Source: Segetibacter koreensis DSM 18137 | GTDB lineage: Bacteria > Bacteroidota > Bacteroidia > Chitinophagales > Chitinophagaceae | NCBI RefSeq assembly: GCF_000374045.1 | Contig: NZ_KB893359.1 | Location: 234,161-298,160, forward strand | Reading direction: 5' to 3' | Length of the DNA stretch: 64,000 nucleotides | Part shown: one piece after another, positions 44,500 to 54,556 of the stretch | How the letters are laid out: every line of letters starts with the position of its first letter | Position numbering within the stretch: the first letter of the stretch is position 1 | Translations under genes and position numbers: made by a program | Notes under the pieces: generated by a model | What the model saw: the letters and a program-made list of their open reading frames with translations, nothing else | Told to the model about the DNA's origin: nothing | Database searches by the model: none

Positions 44500-45159
44500 A
44501 TGAAACTTTTATTTAAAACAGTAAAAAAGTTGATTGAAGGAACACTGCTGTTTACATTTCTTGCCGTCTCATCGTTTTCACAAAAAAATCGTTTTAGTCT
44601 TTCAATTAATTCGACAACTACAAATTTCAACTACGGTAACGCAAACAAGCAATTGAAGCCATATAAGAAAAACGTTAGAGGAATACAGGTCGGCGTCTCC
44701 TACCAGGCGGGTATCACTCCCATGTTTTCAGTAGTCCCCGAACTTTACTTCTCGATGAAAGGCGGCAGACTGAAAAAAGACAATCCGCTCACCACCAATA
44801 AATCAACGTTGCGGCTTTATACGATTAATATGCCAGTCTTAGCACGTTTGCACTGCAAAAAGTTGTATGTAAACGCAGGCCCTTATTTTGGATATACATT
44901 ATCGGGACGATTAAAAATTGAAGGGTCAGATAACCTACCGGAAAAAACTACCGCAATCTCATTTAATGACGATGCTGACGCCTTCAATCGGTGGGATTTG
45001 GGAGTACAGGCAGGAGGTGGTTATAATTTCGATATTAAGAAAAACATGCTCACAGTAGATGTACGTTATGGGTACGGCCTGGTCAACATCTCTAAAAATG
45101 TTGACCGCTATAATCGAATGTTCAATATAAGTCTGCTTGGCTCAAAGCATCGACTTTAA
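44500..45159 (+). CDS. Outer-membrane beta-barrel protein (PorT-like)
   Basis: Start placed at the ATG (44500) because it begins a good signal peptide (KLLFKTVKKLIEGTLLFTFLAVSSFSQ); the frame continues upstream without features. The 219-residue protein has alternating amphipathic strands: RGIQVGVSYQAGI, FSVVPELYFSMKGG, RLYTINMPVLARLHCKKLYVNAGPYFGYTLSG, RWDLGVQAGGGYNFDI, LTVDVRYGYGLVNI. These mark an eight-stranded OMP_b-brl_2-type barrel. Its N-terminal peptide resembles that of the barrel at 49.6 kb. Confidence 0.85.
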   Translation: MKLLFKTVKKLIEGTLLFTFLAVSSFSQKNRFSLSINSTTTNFNYGNANKQLKPYKKNVRGIQVGVSYQAGITPMFSVVPELYFSMKGGRLKKDNPLTTNKSTLRLYTINMPVLARLHCKKLYVNAGPYFGYTLSGRLKIEGSDNLPEKTTAISFNDDADAFNRWDLGVQAGGGYNFDIKKNMLTVDVRYGYGLVNISKNVDRYNRMFNISLLGSKHRL

Positions 45160-45383
45160 AACAAAAATATCTGCAATCCTCTCCTTAAGTAGATTTATCC
45201 ATCTTAAGAGTTCCCCACTCTTTGCCTATTTCTTTTCGCAATTTTATTTTAAAAAAATGTATAAGCGAACTACGATTGCAATACAACTAATACACATAAA
45301 AAAAGTGTCAAAAAACCAAGGAGAAATTATTCTTTACCATATTTGCTTTTAAACTTATAAATAATCCTACAATAGTTTCGACT

Positions 45384-45725
45384 TTAAGTATCAACCTTCT
45401 TGCGGCTGGTCAATGTTTTTAAAATCATGTTTATCAGCCCATTTTTAAATTTATCTATCTGTATAGCTGCAAGCCCTGCCTGCTTCAATGCTTTCATTTC
45501 ATCCAGCTCTGTTTCTTCTTGTAAAAGAAATTCCAGGTCTTCTTTTGTAAGTGCACCGTTTTCCACTTCAATAACCCACCGTTGAATATCCGCTTTCATA
45601 CTGTCGATAGCATCTTGGGCATCTTTTTTTGCCTGGCTCATGTAATCCTGGAACATTTCATTAGCAAGAGATTCGGCTCCTGTCTCCAGGTCTTTAAATA
45701 GCTGATCAAAGTTGACTGTGCTCAT
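45384..45725 (-). CDS. Small helical protein paired with a lipoprotein
   Basis: A 113-residue, almost entirely helical, acidic protein (FQDYMSQAKKDAQDAIDSMKADIQRWVIEVENGALTKEDLEFLLQEETELDEMKALKQAGLAAIQIDKFKNGLINMILKTL). No signal peptide. The downstream end of a two-gene operon, 11 nt after the lipoprotein gene. Function unknown; it may line or sense the inner face of the envelope. The C-terminal amphipathic helix (~88-105) could touch a membrane. Confidence 0.72.
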   Translation of the reverse strand: MSTVNFDQLFKDLETGAESLANEMFQDYMSQAKKDAQDAIDSMKADIQRWVIEVENGALTKEDLEFLLQEETELDEMKALKQAGLAAIQIDKFKNGLINMILKTLTSRKKVDT

Positions 45726-45736
45726 TTTTATAATTC

Positions 45737-46177
45737 TTAATTCGAGATTTGTGTTGGTTTGATTTTACCGCTTTCTAACTGTGATATTTGATCAAAAGAC
45801 TGGCCTACCAAAGCCCGGGACTCTGCAACAAATGCCGCATTCAGTTTGCCCTCCCGCTGCCATCTTCTTACAAATCCTCCAAAGAGATGGCCGGTTGAAT
45901 CTTTAAGTATTGACCACATTTTTTCGGAAAATTCGTTTTTAGGACGGTTTTTTTCGTATTCAAACATTTTATTAATATCAGTTTCTACCTTTTGTACATC
46001 CATCGCATGATCATTATAACTCTCAGTAGCGTGGCTCATTAAGTTGCATGCATCTACTTTTAAGGAAGTAGTTTGCGTGTACGCATACTGATCAAATTTT
46101 GAAATGGTGGAGCAGGCGGCTAGGCACATCAACAGACCTGCTAAAAAATAAGATTTTGTTCTTGAATGATTTCTCAT
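45737..46177 (-). CDS. Lipoprotein of unknown function
   Basis: A 146-residue protein with an N-terminal signal and lipobox LAAC (cleavage before Cys22), then STISKFDQYAYTQTTSLKVDACNLMSHATESYNDH and further helices. No enzyme motif. Forms an operon with the helical gene at 45384. The two are convergent with the outer-membrane barrel and close to the lytic unit, so an envelope-related role is likely but unproven. Confidence 0.78.
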   Translation of the reverse strand: MRNHSRTKSYFLAGLLMCLAACSTISKFDQYAYTQTTSLKVDACNLMSHATESYNDHAMDVQKVETDINKMFEYEKNRPKNEFSEKMWSILKDSTGHLFGGFVRRWQREGKLNAAFVAESRALVGQSFDQISQLESGKIKPTQISN

Positions 46178-46479
46178 GTTGCTGCAGTCTTATAGTTTTA
46201 CATGAATTGGACGGCATAGAATAGTATAGCACTTCATACCAATACATTTGAAATTGTGGTGATTGCAACAGGTTGGATAAATTGTAATGATAATATTATT
46301 AGAAAGGGTTCAGGCAATAAGTCATCTTACTTCTAAAGCGTTAGTACAAACATTTACAGTGAGAAAGTGCAGTAAGCCAAAGTTCTTTTAAAAAGGATTC
46401 CAGAGGTTATTTTGATTGTTTTTGACGTTACGTACAAAATTAAAATCAAAAAAAGTTACACAACCGCCAGAACCTCTAT
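46178..46479. other. Intergenic, nothing recognised
   Basis: AT-rich gap upstream of the lipoprotein operon and downstream of the response-regulator gene. No clear promoter pair or hairpin was found. Confidence 0.5.
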
Positions 46480-47124
46480 TCATACAATTTTATTTTGAAT
46501 AGCCGTTACTACTGCTTCAGACACGTTATGTACCTGCAGCTTTTGATAAATATTCTTGATATGGTTGTTTACAGTAAAAATGGAAATATGTAAGTCTGCC
46601 GCAATCATTTTATGGCTATAACCTTTTACAAGATGGGTTAGTATATCCGCTTCTCTTTGGGACAGATTGTATAAATCATCATGGATCTTCAAACTTTTTC
46701 GCCCAAAATAATTTAGAACACGTCTTGCAACACTGGGTGTCATTGGAGCTCCGCCGTTTACTACATCAATTATGGCTTCAATAAGTTTTTCGTTGGGTGC
46801 TTTTTTCAGAATATAACCATGTGCTCCCGCCTGTAAACATTTGAATATTTTCTCGTCATCTTCAAAGACAGTTTGTATAATAATTAGCGTATCGGGAATA
46901 TATGTCCGTAACAATTTAACCCCTTCTATACCATCTACTCCAGGCATTTCAATATCCATCAAAACCACATCCGGATGATTGTTCCGTAGATTATTTACAA
47001 GATTGCTGCAATCTTTATAGTCACCGATACATTCCATATCTTTCTGAAACCTGATCATCAACTTCAACGCTTCGCGCCGGTCTGTATGGTCATCAAATAT
47101 TACAATTTTAATCATACTTTTCAT
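46480..47124 (-). CDS. NarL/LuxR-type response regulator
   Basis: A 214-residue protein. Receiver domain (1-125) with IFDDHTDRRE, phosphoacceptor Asp in VVLMDIEMPGVDG (~57) and Lys in YILKKAPNE. C-terminal LuxR helix-turn-helix: LSQREADILTHLVKGYSHKMIAADLHISIFTVNNHIKNIYQKLQVHNVSEAVV (~153-205). It follows the sensor kinase gene by 171 nt and is its expected partner. The kinase is frameshifted, so the regulator may be orphaned or served by another kinase. Confidence 0.92.
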   Translation of the reverse strand: MKSMIKIVIFDDHTDRREALKLMIRFQKDMECIGDYKDCSNLVNNLRNNHPDVVLMDIEMPGVDGIEGVKLLRTYIPDTLIIIQTVFEDDEKIFKCLQAGAHGYILKKAPNEKLIEAIIDVVNGGAPMTPSVARRVLNYFGRKSLKIHDDLYNLSQREADILTHLVKGYSHKMIAADLHISIFTVNNHIKNIYQKLQVHNVSEAVVTAIQNKIV

Positions 47125-47295
47125 GTTTTCCCATTAGCTTTTAACTGAGGCATTATAAGGCGAGATTTGTAAAGAAAACTGGTCTCGCTGCTTCTGTTTT
47201 TGCTAATCAAAGCATAGAACAAAGGAATTTTTTATATGCAAATATTATTACACAAAAATATGATATGTTGTGAACTGTCCAATAGCTAAAACAGG

Positions 47296-48980
47296 CTAAT
47301 GACTGCCGATAAAGGTTAAAATGATTTCAGTACCCTCGCCGGGGTGAGAAGTAATTTTTATTCCTCCGTTAAGGGCAGCGGCCCGGTAACGCATGTTTGT
47401 AAGGCCATTCCCTCCTTCTCTTCCGGATTCAGTATCAAATCCCTTTCCGTCGTCTTTGATTGTAAACTCGAACTCATTGTGGTGTAGCTTCAAAGTAATC
47501 CATACATTTTTCCCATCAGCATATTTGGCAATATTGTTCACCGCTTCCTTGTAAATAAGATAAAAATCCCTTCTTTTTTCCATGCTTAATTTTATTTGAT
47601 TAAGGTGCTGGTCAAAGTCGAGGTGTATGGCATAACCTTTAGCTTCCAGCAACTGGTAGACATGTTCTCGCATTCGGCTGATAATATGCTCGAAATTATC
47701 ATTTTGGGTATTGATGTTCCATACAATATCATTCATCGATTCCATTATTTCGGTCGCAGAATCTGTAATCCTTTTTAAAAGAGGTTTATTATCGAATGTT
47801 TCATTACCACTCTGCTCATAAGCGATCCTAGAGTAGATAGCAATTGTGCTGATAGATGACCCGACTTCATCATGTAAGTCTCTCGCGATACGGTTACGTA
47901 ACCTTTCAATCTGCGCAGTCTGGTAAACCTTGTAACGGTACAAGACATAGATGTTGGATGATACGATGGTAAATAAAGTAAGATAAAACCACCACGATTG
48001 CCACCATGGAGAGATTACGCCAATATTTAAAGAAGTCATTTTTGAACCCCATGTTCCATTTTTATAATTTGCCGGTACGAAAAAGGTATAGTTGCTTGAA
48101 TTGAGATTTGTGTAGGTAGCTTCCCCAACAACACCAAAAGATATCCAGGTGTTATTAAATCCTTGCAACTTATAACGGTACCGGATGTTTCCCTGCATCG
48201 TATAATCTGTTGAAGCAAAATGTAGAGTTATTACATTTTGTTCATACTTCATTACAACTTTGCTTGCAAATTCACTGGTGTCTTTCAGCACGACGGGTAT
48301 AAATGAAGAGTCAGTGACAGGAAAGTGGGATCTTTCCATTAGCATATATGAATAGCAATTTGTTTGATAAATCAGTTCCCACAACCGGTGATGTGTGGTA
48401 AGAAAAATGTCGTTCGGATTATCTACAAATATATTTTCGGGCCTATATTTTTTTTTCCCGCTTCGGGGGTGCTATCTAAGATAATATGAGAGAATAAAAG
48501 AGTATATTGATTCCATAAGCTTACCTCCTGCTGTAATAAGGACAGCGACTTTCCGCCCACAATTTCCATTTCGTCAATATCCTCCGTAGCACGTATCCAT
48601 AAAGTTCCAGTCTTATCTTCAATACCATGCTGTCGAGTATCCGCCAACAATCGACCTTTTGAATCTTCAAAAACACAAGCAAGGTCATCACTACCTAAAG
48701 ATGTTAAATCATTCGAGTCAGAGTGATAAACAGTAAACGTATAACCATCATACTTATTTAATCCATCCCCTCTGGTAAACCATATAATCCTCTTTTTATC
48801 CTGAAAAATACCGCTAACAAAACCCTCTGCCAGTCCTTTATCATGGGTAATGCGTTCAAAATATAATTGATGGTTATTTTGAGCGTAGGTAGTAAATATT
48901 AATAATTTAAAGAAAATTGGTATAGTGCTGATTAGTGTTGTTAAAGCTCTTTTCAATGGTAATGCAGTGGTTATTATCAT
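47296..48980 (-). pseudogene. Two-component propeller sensor histidine kinase, shortened and frameshifted
   Basis: Two frames form one gene. 48980-48423 encodes a signal peptide and two to three propeller repeats (LAEGFVSGIFQDKKRIIWFTRGDGLNKYDGYTF). Reading continues in another frame from about 48446 to 47296: PENIFVDNPNDIFLTTHHRLWEL, a Y_Y_Y domain, a TM (~130-150 of the second part), HisKA_3 with RIARDLHDEVGSSIS, and HATPase (NNIAKYAD, GKGFD, GNGLTNMRYRA). One extra A in the nine-base run at 48448-48456 would restore the frame. Full-length relatives have about 14 propeller repeats, so most of the sensor has also been deleted. Confidence 0.82.
48448..48456. repeat. Nine-base T (A on coding strand) homopolymer at the frameshift
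   Basis: The run lies exactly where the two halves of the sensor kinase change frame. With ten bases the frame is continuous; with nine (present state) or eight it stops within a few codons. Confidence 0.85.
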
Positions 48981-49632
48981 ATGAAAATAAACTGGATGAT
49001 TACAATCGTTTTATAATTTTAAATTACTAATAATAATGGCTTGTAATAGGAGTTAGACTAAAATTATTCGTGCTATTGTGAGCATGTAGTTATAAAGGTA
49101 ACATGTAATCGTAAAACTTAAACGGCGAGTTCAATCTTTTCAATTACCTGTGTGGTAATTAAATAACTTCTATACACGTGTGATTACCTAAATGAATTTT
49201 TTATCCAGACGAAACTCCTAATACCATTTAAATTGGTTTTATGTCACTAGTAGAACCAGGAGTGTTTAATTACAATACTAATAGGAGATGGATGAATAAC
49301 AAGAAAGAAACACGCTGTATTGTGCAATGACTTTATCCAAAAGCCGCCGATGAACTACAAATCACCGGCAAGTTGTTGACATCTGCCAAAGTATACAGCG
49401 CAATGTTGATTACATACCTTGATTCCGTTGCCTAAAGAAATATCCTTACTAAGCAAAAGCAATGCTTTAAGAGCTATCCAAGGCCCTTTGCCGCTCATCC
49501 GTTTCTTTTACCTGTCATCATCGTTCCCTTGCATTTTTGTTAATTGTAACGTACTTTTCTTGATAATAGATTTTCTCCTCCGAAAACTTAAGAATCTCTC
49601 TGCTAATTTCCTCAACCGTAAAACTTACTGCT
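48981..49632. other. Divergent intergenic region with an inverted repeat
   Basis: The gap separates the sensor kinase and the TonB-type barrel. AATTACC-TGTGT-GGTAATT (49142-49160) is a perfect 7-bp inverted repeat, a candidate operator. No gene is supported; the open plus frame at 49419 starts with TTG and has no protein-like composition. Confidence 0.45.
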
Positions 49633-52068
49633 ATGAAAGGTGAGTTATGCAAAGGAACACTCCTTTTTACGTTTGCCGGTTTTTTTGTATCTATCTCGTT
49701 TTCGCAAATTGCTATAAAGGGAACTGTTACCGACTCTATTGGTAAGCCTATTCAACAGGCCAATGTTCTTTTGGTAAAAAATGTCGACTCCTCTCTTGTT
49801 AAAGGAACCATTACCGATAATAAGGGACAATTTTTACTGGAAAAAGTCAGGGAAGGAAAATACCTGCTTTCTTACAGCTTTTCGGGCTATAAACAACTAT
49901 TTAGCGAACCTTTTACTGTAAGCAATTCTTCCAGAAACGTAGACGTAAAAAACATAAGTTTATCACGTGATCCGTTACAATTAAAAAAAGTTACGGTAAC
50001 TGTAAAAAAACAACTGTTTGAACAAAAGATTGACCGAATGGTCATTAATGTGGCAGGCAGCATAACCTCTGCCGGAAGTACTGCTTTGGATGTACTTGAA
50101 CGATCTCCCGGGGTGATTGTAGATAGAAATAATAACGGCTTGTCTATTAATGGAAAGACCGGTGTCGTAGTAATGATTAACGGCAAGATTAATTATATGC
50201 CTCTGAATGCAGTAGTGCAAATGCTGGCAGGCATGAGCGCGGATAACATAGAAAAAATAGAGATCATTACAACCCCTCCGGCAAATTTAGATGCAGAAGG
50301 AAATGCGGGTTATATAAATATCCTTTTAAAAAGCAATCCTAATTACGGAACAAATGGTTCCTTTTCGTTAAGTGCAGGTTATGGCAATAAAGACAACAGC
50401 TCCGCAGATATAAATATAAATCACAGAAAAGGAAAATTAAACCTGTATGGCAATTACTCTTTTACAAGAATTCACCAATTGCAGGTTTTTAGTTTTTACA
50501 GGAAAGTTATTAACGGGTCAAAGACTATAGAAACGAGTTCTACCAGTAATCGGGATCCTGTGAGATATGTGCATAACGTGCGCTTTGGTATTGACTATCA
50601 ACTTTCTAAAAAGACAATTGTGGGTGGAATATTTGCCGGGTACAATAATAGGTGGACGATGGATGCAATGAACGATGTTTCAGTAGTTGTAAACAATAAA
50701 ACGGACACACTTTTAAGAATTGATAATAGTGAGATTAATCAATGGACAAATCTGATGGGAAACATAAATGTGCAGCGTACACTAAAAGGTGATTCAAAGA
50801 TAACTGCGGATCTTGATTATGTATATTACAAGGATAACAACCCGACCAATTATTTAAACTCCTACTTCAACGGCAGCGGTAATTTTTTATATAATGAGAA
50901 TACTAAATCAACTAAGATAACACCCATACACATAGGTGCGGCAAAGGTTGACTACACCGGAAAGATTGGTAAAAAAGTGGATGTAGAAACAGGTGCTAAA
51001 TTCTCAATTTCTGAGTTTACCAACGACGTTGGAGTAGCCAAAATGGAACAAGATAACTGGAAATACGATGATACGTTAACAGCAAGATACAAGCTTAAAG
51101 AAAACATATCAGCAGCATATGCTTCGGTTAATATTGCCGTTAATGACAAAACATCTATTAAAGGTGGATTACGATACGAATACACAACATCAAACCTGGG
51201 AACAGCAACTGTGAAAAATATTGTTGACCGCAAGTATGGAAGACTTTTTCCTACACTGTATTTTTCTAGAAAAATAAATGATAAACATTCTTTTAACCTC
51301 GCATATAACAGGCGCATAACAAGACCATCATTTAATGACCTTGCGCCGTTTGTTATTTTTGTAGACCCCAATACATTTATATCCGGCAATCCTGCTTTAC
51401 AACCCTCAACAAGTGACGTCGTAAAAGCTGACTACATGTATAAGAGCTATATTTTTTCCATTAGTTATACTTACGAGAAAGAGCCGATTGCAAGCTTTCA
51501 GACAAAGGTTAATCCTAAAAACAATAAACAATATATTTCAGCCGAAAACCTGATTAACACCAAAACGATTAGCCTTAACCTGACTTTGCCCATTACCTGT
51601 ACAAAATGGTGGAGTATGCAAAACAATATCAGCGGGCAATGGCAAAAGATCAGGGGAACTTACGACAATTCACTTCTTGAAGTAGAGCAAAAAAGCGCAG
51701 AGATTTTCTCTCAACAAAACTTCACGTTCCCAAAAGGTTTTTCCTCTGAGCTTTCCGGATTTTATACTACTGGCGGACTTTTTGGACGAGCTATTTACAA
51801 ATCAGTTTATTCTGTAAATTTTGGACTGCAGAAGAAACTAGGTGATAAAGCAGGCACACTTCGGTTCGGTATTGATAACGTTTTCAACTCTTTAAAGTTT
51901 CGCAGCTACCAGGATTTTCCCCAACACAACCTTGTCTCAAGATTGAACTTACAGTTTAATAACCGCCTGTTCAAATTGACATATACAAAGAAGTTTGGAA
52001 ATAATGTTTTAAAAAGCCAAAGGGAAAGAGGCACCGGCTCAGAAGAAGAAAGAAAAAGGGTGCAGTAA
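49633..52068 (+). CDS. Outer-membrane TonB-dependent-receptor-like barrel (OMP_b-brl_3)
   Basis: An 811-residue protein with a signal peptide (1-24, ISFSQ), a carboxypeptidase-regulatory-like domain (IKGTVTDSIGKPIQQANVLLVKN...GKYLLSYSFSGYK, ~27-92), a plug-like domain (DRMVINVAGSITSAGSTALDVLERSPGVIVDRNNNGLSINGKTGVVVMINGK, ~140-190; IEKIEIITTPPANLDAEGNAGYINILLKS), and a 22-strand type barrel (PF14905) to residue ~795. The tail SQRERGTGSEEERKRVQ is unusually charged and may be a read-past extension. No SusD partner follows. Substrate unknown. Confidence 0.92.
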   Translation: MKGELCKGTLLFTFAGFFVSISFSQIAIKGTVTDSIGKPIQQANVLLVKNVDSSLVKGTITDNKGQFLLEKVREGKYLLSYSFSGYKQLFSEPFTVSNSSRNVDVKNISLSRDPLQLKKVTVTVKKQLFEQKIDRMVINVAGSITSAGSTALDVLERSPGVIVDRNNNGLSINGKTGVVVMINGKINYMPLNAVVQMLAGMSADNIEKIEIITTPPANLDAEGNAGYINILLKSNPNYGTNGSFSLSAGYGNKDNSSADININHRKGKLNLYGNYSFTRIHQLQVFSFYRKVINGSKTIETSSTSNRDPVRYVHNVRFGIDYQLSKKTIVGGIFAGYNNRWTMDAMNDVSVVVNNKTDTLLRIDNSEINQWTNLMGNINVQRTLKGDSKITADLDYVYYKDNNPTNYLNSYFNGSGNFLYNENTKSTKITPIHIGAAKVDYTGKIGKKVDVETGAKFSISEFTNDVGVAKMEQDNWKYDDTLTARYKLKENISAAYASVNIAVNDKTSIKGGLRYEYTTSNLGTATVKNIVDRKYGRLFPTLYFSRKINDKHSFNLAYNRRITRPSFNDLAPFVIFVDPNTFISGNPALQPSTSDVVKADYMYKSYIFSISYTYEKEPIASFQTKVNPKNNKQYISAENLINTKTISLNLTLPITCTKWWSMQNNISGQWQKIRGTYDNSLLEVEQKSAEIFSQQNFTFPKGFSSELSGFYTTGGLFGRAIYKSVYSVNFGLQKKLGDKAGTLRFGIDNVFNSLKFRSYQDFPQHNLVSRLNLQFNNRLFKLTYTKKFGNNVLKSQRERGTGSEEERKRVQ

Positions 52069-52182
52069 AAAGAAATTGCTATCAGGTTCTACAATGACGA
52101 CGTCAACTTTAATGTAAAAACTGGAACAGGAGTCTGGTTAATAAATGTGTCACTAATAGCAGAAAATGCAAGCGCTGATTAA
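52069..52182 (+). pseudogene. Short fragment resembling the YbeY N-terminus
   Basis: Directly after and in frame with the barrel's stop codon, an open stretch reads KEIAIRFYNDDVNFNVKTGTGVWLINVSLIAENASAD and stops. The IxFYNDDVNF...WL pattern resembles the N-terminus of Bacteroidetes YbeY (rRNA maturation nuclease), but the catalytic His motif is absent. Probably a gene scrap; the identification is tentative. Confidence 0.3.
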
Positions 52183-52220
52183 GCTTTTGGCATTTTACGA
52201 GCAATTATAGTTATGCAGCA

Positions 52221-52255
52221 TAAAGGCAGTAACTTTTTTTAATTTACTGCCTTTA
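52221..52255. terminator. 12-bp hairpin between convergent genes
   Basis: TAAAGGCAGTAA (52221-52232) pairs perfectly with TTACTGCCTTTA (52244-52255); the loop is T-rich. Its place between convergent genes suggests a bidirectional terminator, though a trailing T run is lacking. Confidence 0.5.
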
Positions 52256-52345
52256 ATGTAGCTCAGTGTCCTACTTCAATAATTTAAAATTTATTAAAAG
52301 AGACTCTTTTCTTTATAACTTATTTTTAGTATCAAAAACCCTTTT

Positions 52346-54556
52346 CTAAACCAACTTATCTGCTGTTATTGGCAATTCTCTTATTCTCTTTCCAGTGGCG
52401 TGATATACTGCATTAGCTATTGCAGCAGCAATGCCAACTATTCCTATTTCACCTAAACCTTTTGCGCCAATAGGCGTAAGAATATCATCTGATTTATTGA
52501 TAAAATTTACTTCAATATCCGGAATGTCTGCATGTACAGGCACGTGATAATCAGCTAAGTCTTTAATCATCCACCGTCCATAACGGTGATCTATCACAGA
52601 CTCTTCCATGATGGCCATACCAATGCCCCAGGTAACCGAACCATACACCTGGTTACGGGCAGTTTTCATATTCATGATTTTACCAGCATCAATTGTAGAT
52701 ACAACCCTGTTTACTTTTAGCTGTTTCGTGAGAGCATGAACACCGACTTCTACAAACGTGGCATTGTAAGAATAGCTGCTATATTTAGATGATGCCTCTT
52801 CGCCTTTTGATTCTATGGTTATATCAATGTTAGGCACGTTTTGTTGCCGCAAAACATCTGTATAAGAAATATTGATTTTGCCATCTTTTGTTTTAATCTT
52901 CCCTTCCTCAAACACAAAATCAGCCGTAGGCGTTTGCTGCAGCGAAGGCTCACTCTTTTTCAAATACTCAACTATTTTTTTCTTTACCGCCATACACACA
53001 TCATTTACTGCTGAGCCAACGGAGGTGGTAGTAAGTGAGCCGAACTGGCCAACAGCAGGCGGAAAGCGTGACTCGCCCAACTCAAATTTTATTTTTTCTA
53101 TGGCAATACCTGTAGCGTCTGCAGCTATCTGGTTCATAATGGTAGCAGTGCCTACACCCACATCTGCAGTAGCGCTTTGTATCAGCAAAGTGCCATCACT
53201 ATTCAACACTGCTCTTGCCGAGGAAGGCGCACGCCACGCACCGTATATACCCGAACTCATGCCCATACCTATCAGCCAATCGCCTTTACTCATAGAGCGC
53301 GGTTCGGCACTGCGCTTATTCCAACCGAATTGTGCAGCACCAGTCTCATAACATTCATTCAAGAACTTCGTGCTCCACGGCTGTTTGGTGTCAGGATTTT
53401 GGGTCGCATAATTTCTTTTGCGCAGCTCCAGCGGGTCTATTTTTAAAGTGTAGGCTAACTCGTCCAAAGCCGATTCTAAGGCAAAAGAGCCTGGAGCTTC
53501 ACCTGGTGCACGCGTCCAGCAGGGCGTGCTTACATCCAATGGAACAAGTCGATATTTCGTACTTACATTATCACAGTTGTATAGGGCCTGGGTGAGGCTG
53601 GTCATATTAGCTATAAACTGCTCGTAGGTAGAAGTATTACCGTACGCTTCGTGATGAATAGCAGTAAGCTTTCCGTCTTTATCTGCACCTAACTTTACTT
53701 TTTGAACAGATACCGGGCGATAGCCCACCATGTTAAATAGCTGGTCACGGCTGAATATTACCTTAAGCGGTCTGCCAATTTTTTTTGCTCCAATAGTAGC
53801 TGCCATTTCATGAGGCCATATACGTGACGCAGATCCAAATGCACCACCTACAAAATGAGAGATGATATGAACATTTTCTTTTTGCAGGTTCCATGCTTTT
53901 GCAATATCTGCCTGGGCAATAGGTGAAGATTGCGTTTTATTATAAACCGTTATTTTGTCATTTCCTTCCCAAATTGCAATAGCAGCATGTGGTTCCATAG
54001 GATTGTGCACTTGCAATTGGGTACGGTATTGCTGTTCCAATTTATAAGTTGAATTATCGAAAGCGCTCTCACTACCCCGACTGTAATTAGGTTCTTCTTT
54101 GGGAACAACGGCATGATCAAGATTTGCCTCTATATCGGTTTGATGTGGCTCTTTTATATATTGCACTTTTACTAACGACGCTGCATATCGTGCCCGTTCA
54201 AATGTATCTGCAATAGCTAATGCTACCGGCTGACCACTATATAAAATGACATCATTATAAAACACACGTAGTTCTCTGCCGTCTGTTCTTGGGTCGCTGC
54301 TTTCTTTTCCTGCGTGATAGCCGGGAGGTTTTGGCGCGTTCAAATGGGTAATAACGGCAATAACACCTGGTGATTTTTCGGCAGCAGATATATCAATGCT
54401 TTTGATACGTCCGCGAGCAATAGTGCTTGATGCAAGCACACCAAAAGCTAAGTGAGGAATTACGTGGTCAGCCGCATACTTAGCAGCACCTGTTACCTTT
54501 AGCTTACCATCTACACGGCTTAGAGGCTGTCCTGACATTTTGGTAGTGTCACCCAT
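52346..54556 (-). CDS. Molybdopterin-binding subunit of a xanthine dehydrogenase/aldehyde oxidase family enzyme
   Basis: A 736-residue large subunit of the PaoC/YagR kind. N-terminal a/b hammerhead domain (SRVDGKLKVTGAAKYAADHV, ~10-130), Mo cofactor domains with VGGAFGSASRIWPHE (~237-251), MSSGIYGAWRAPSSARAVL, VGVGTATIMNQIAADATG, and the catalytic Glu in GAKGLGEIGIVG (~702). No signal peptide. The FAD and 2Fe-2S subunits that normally precede it in the operon are absent from the 1.1 kb upstream, so it is an orphan here. Hydroxylates aldehydes or N-heterocycles if complemented elsewhere. Confidence 0.92.
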   Translation of the reverse strand: MGDTTKMSGQPLSRVDGKLKVTGAAKYAADHVIPHLAFGVLASSTIARGRIKSIDISAAEKSPGVIAVITHLNAPKPPGYHAGKESSDPRTDGRELRVFYNDVILYSGQPVALAIADTFERARYAASLVKVQYIKEPHQTDIEANLDHAVVPKEEPNYSRGSESAFDNSTYKLEQQYRTQLQVHNPMEPHAAIAIWEGNDKITVYNKTQSSPIAQADIAKAWNLQKENVHIISHFVGGAFGSASRIWPHEMAATIGAKKIGRPLKVIFSRDQLFNMVGYRPVSVQKVKLGADKDGKLTAIHHEAYGNTSTYEQFIANMTSLTQALYNCDNVSTKYRLVPLDVSTPCWTRAPGEAPGSFALESALDELAYTLKIDPLELRKRNYATQNPDTKQPWSTKFLNECYETGAAQFGWNKRSAEPRSMSKGDWLIGMGMSSGIYGAWRAPSSARAVLNSDGTLLIQSATADVGVGTATIMNQIAADATGIAIEKIKFELGESRFPPAVGQFGSLTTTSVGSAVNDVCMAVKKKIVEYLKKSEPSLQQTPTADFVFEEGKIKTKDGKINISYTDVLRQQNVPNIDITIESKGEEASSKYSSYSYNATFVEVGVHALTKQLKVNRVVSTIDAGKIMNMKTARNQVYGSVTWGIGMAIMEESVIDHRYGRWMIKDLADYHVPVHADIPDIEVNFINKSDDILTPIGAKGLGEIGIVGIAAAIANAVYHATGKRIRELPITADKLV

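Noticed and set aside
49419..49643. 74-codon plus-strand frame before the TonB-type barrel
   Set aside because: Starts with TTG, overlaps the next gene's start and lacks protein-like composition.
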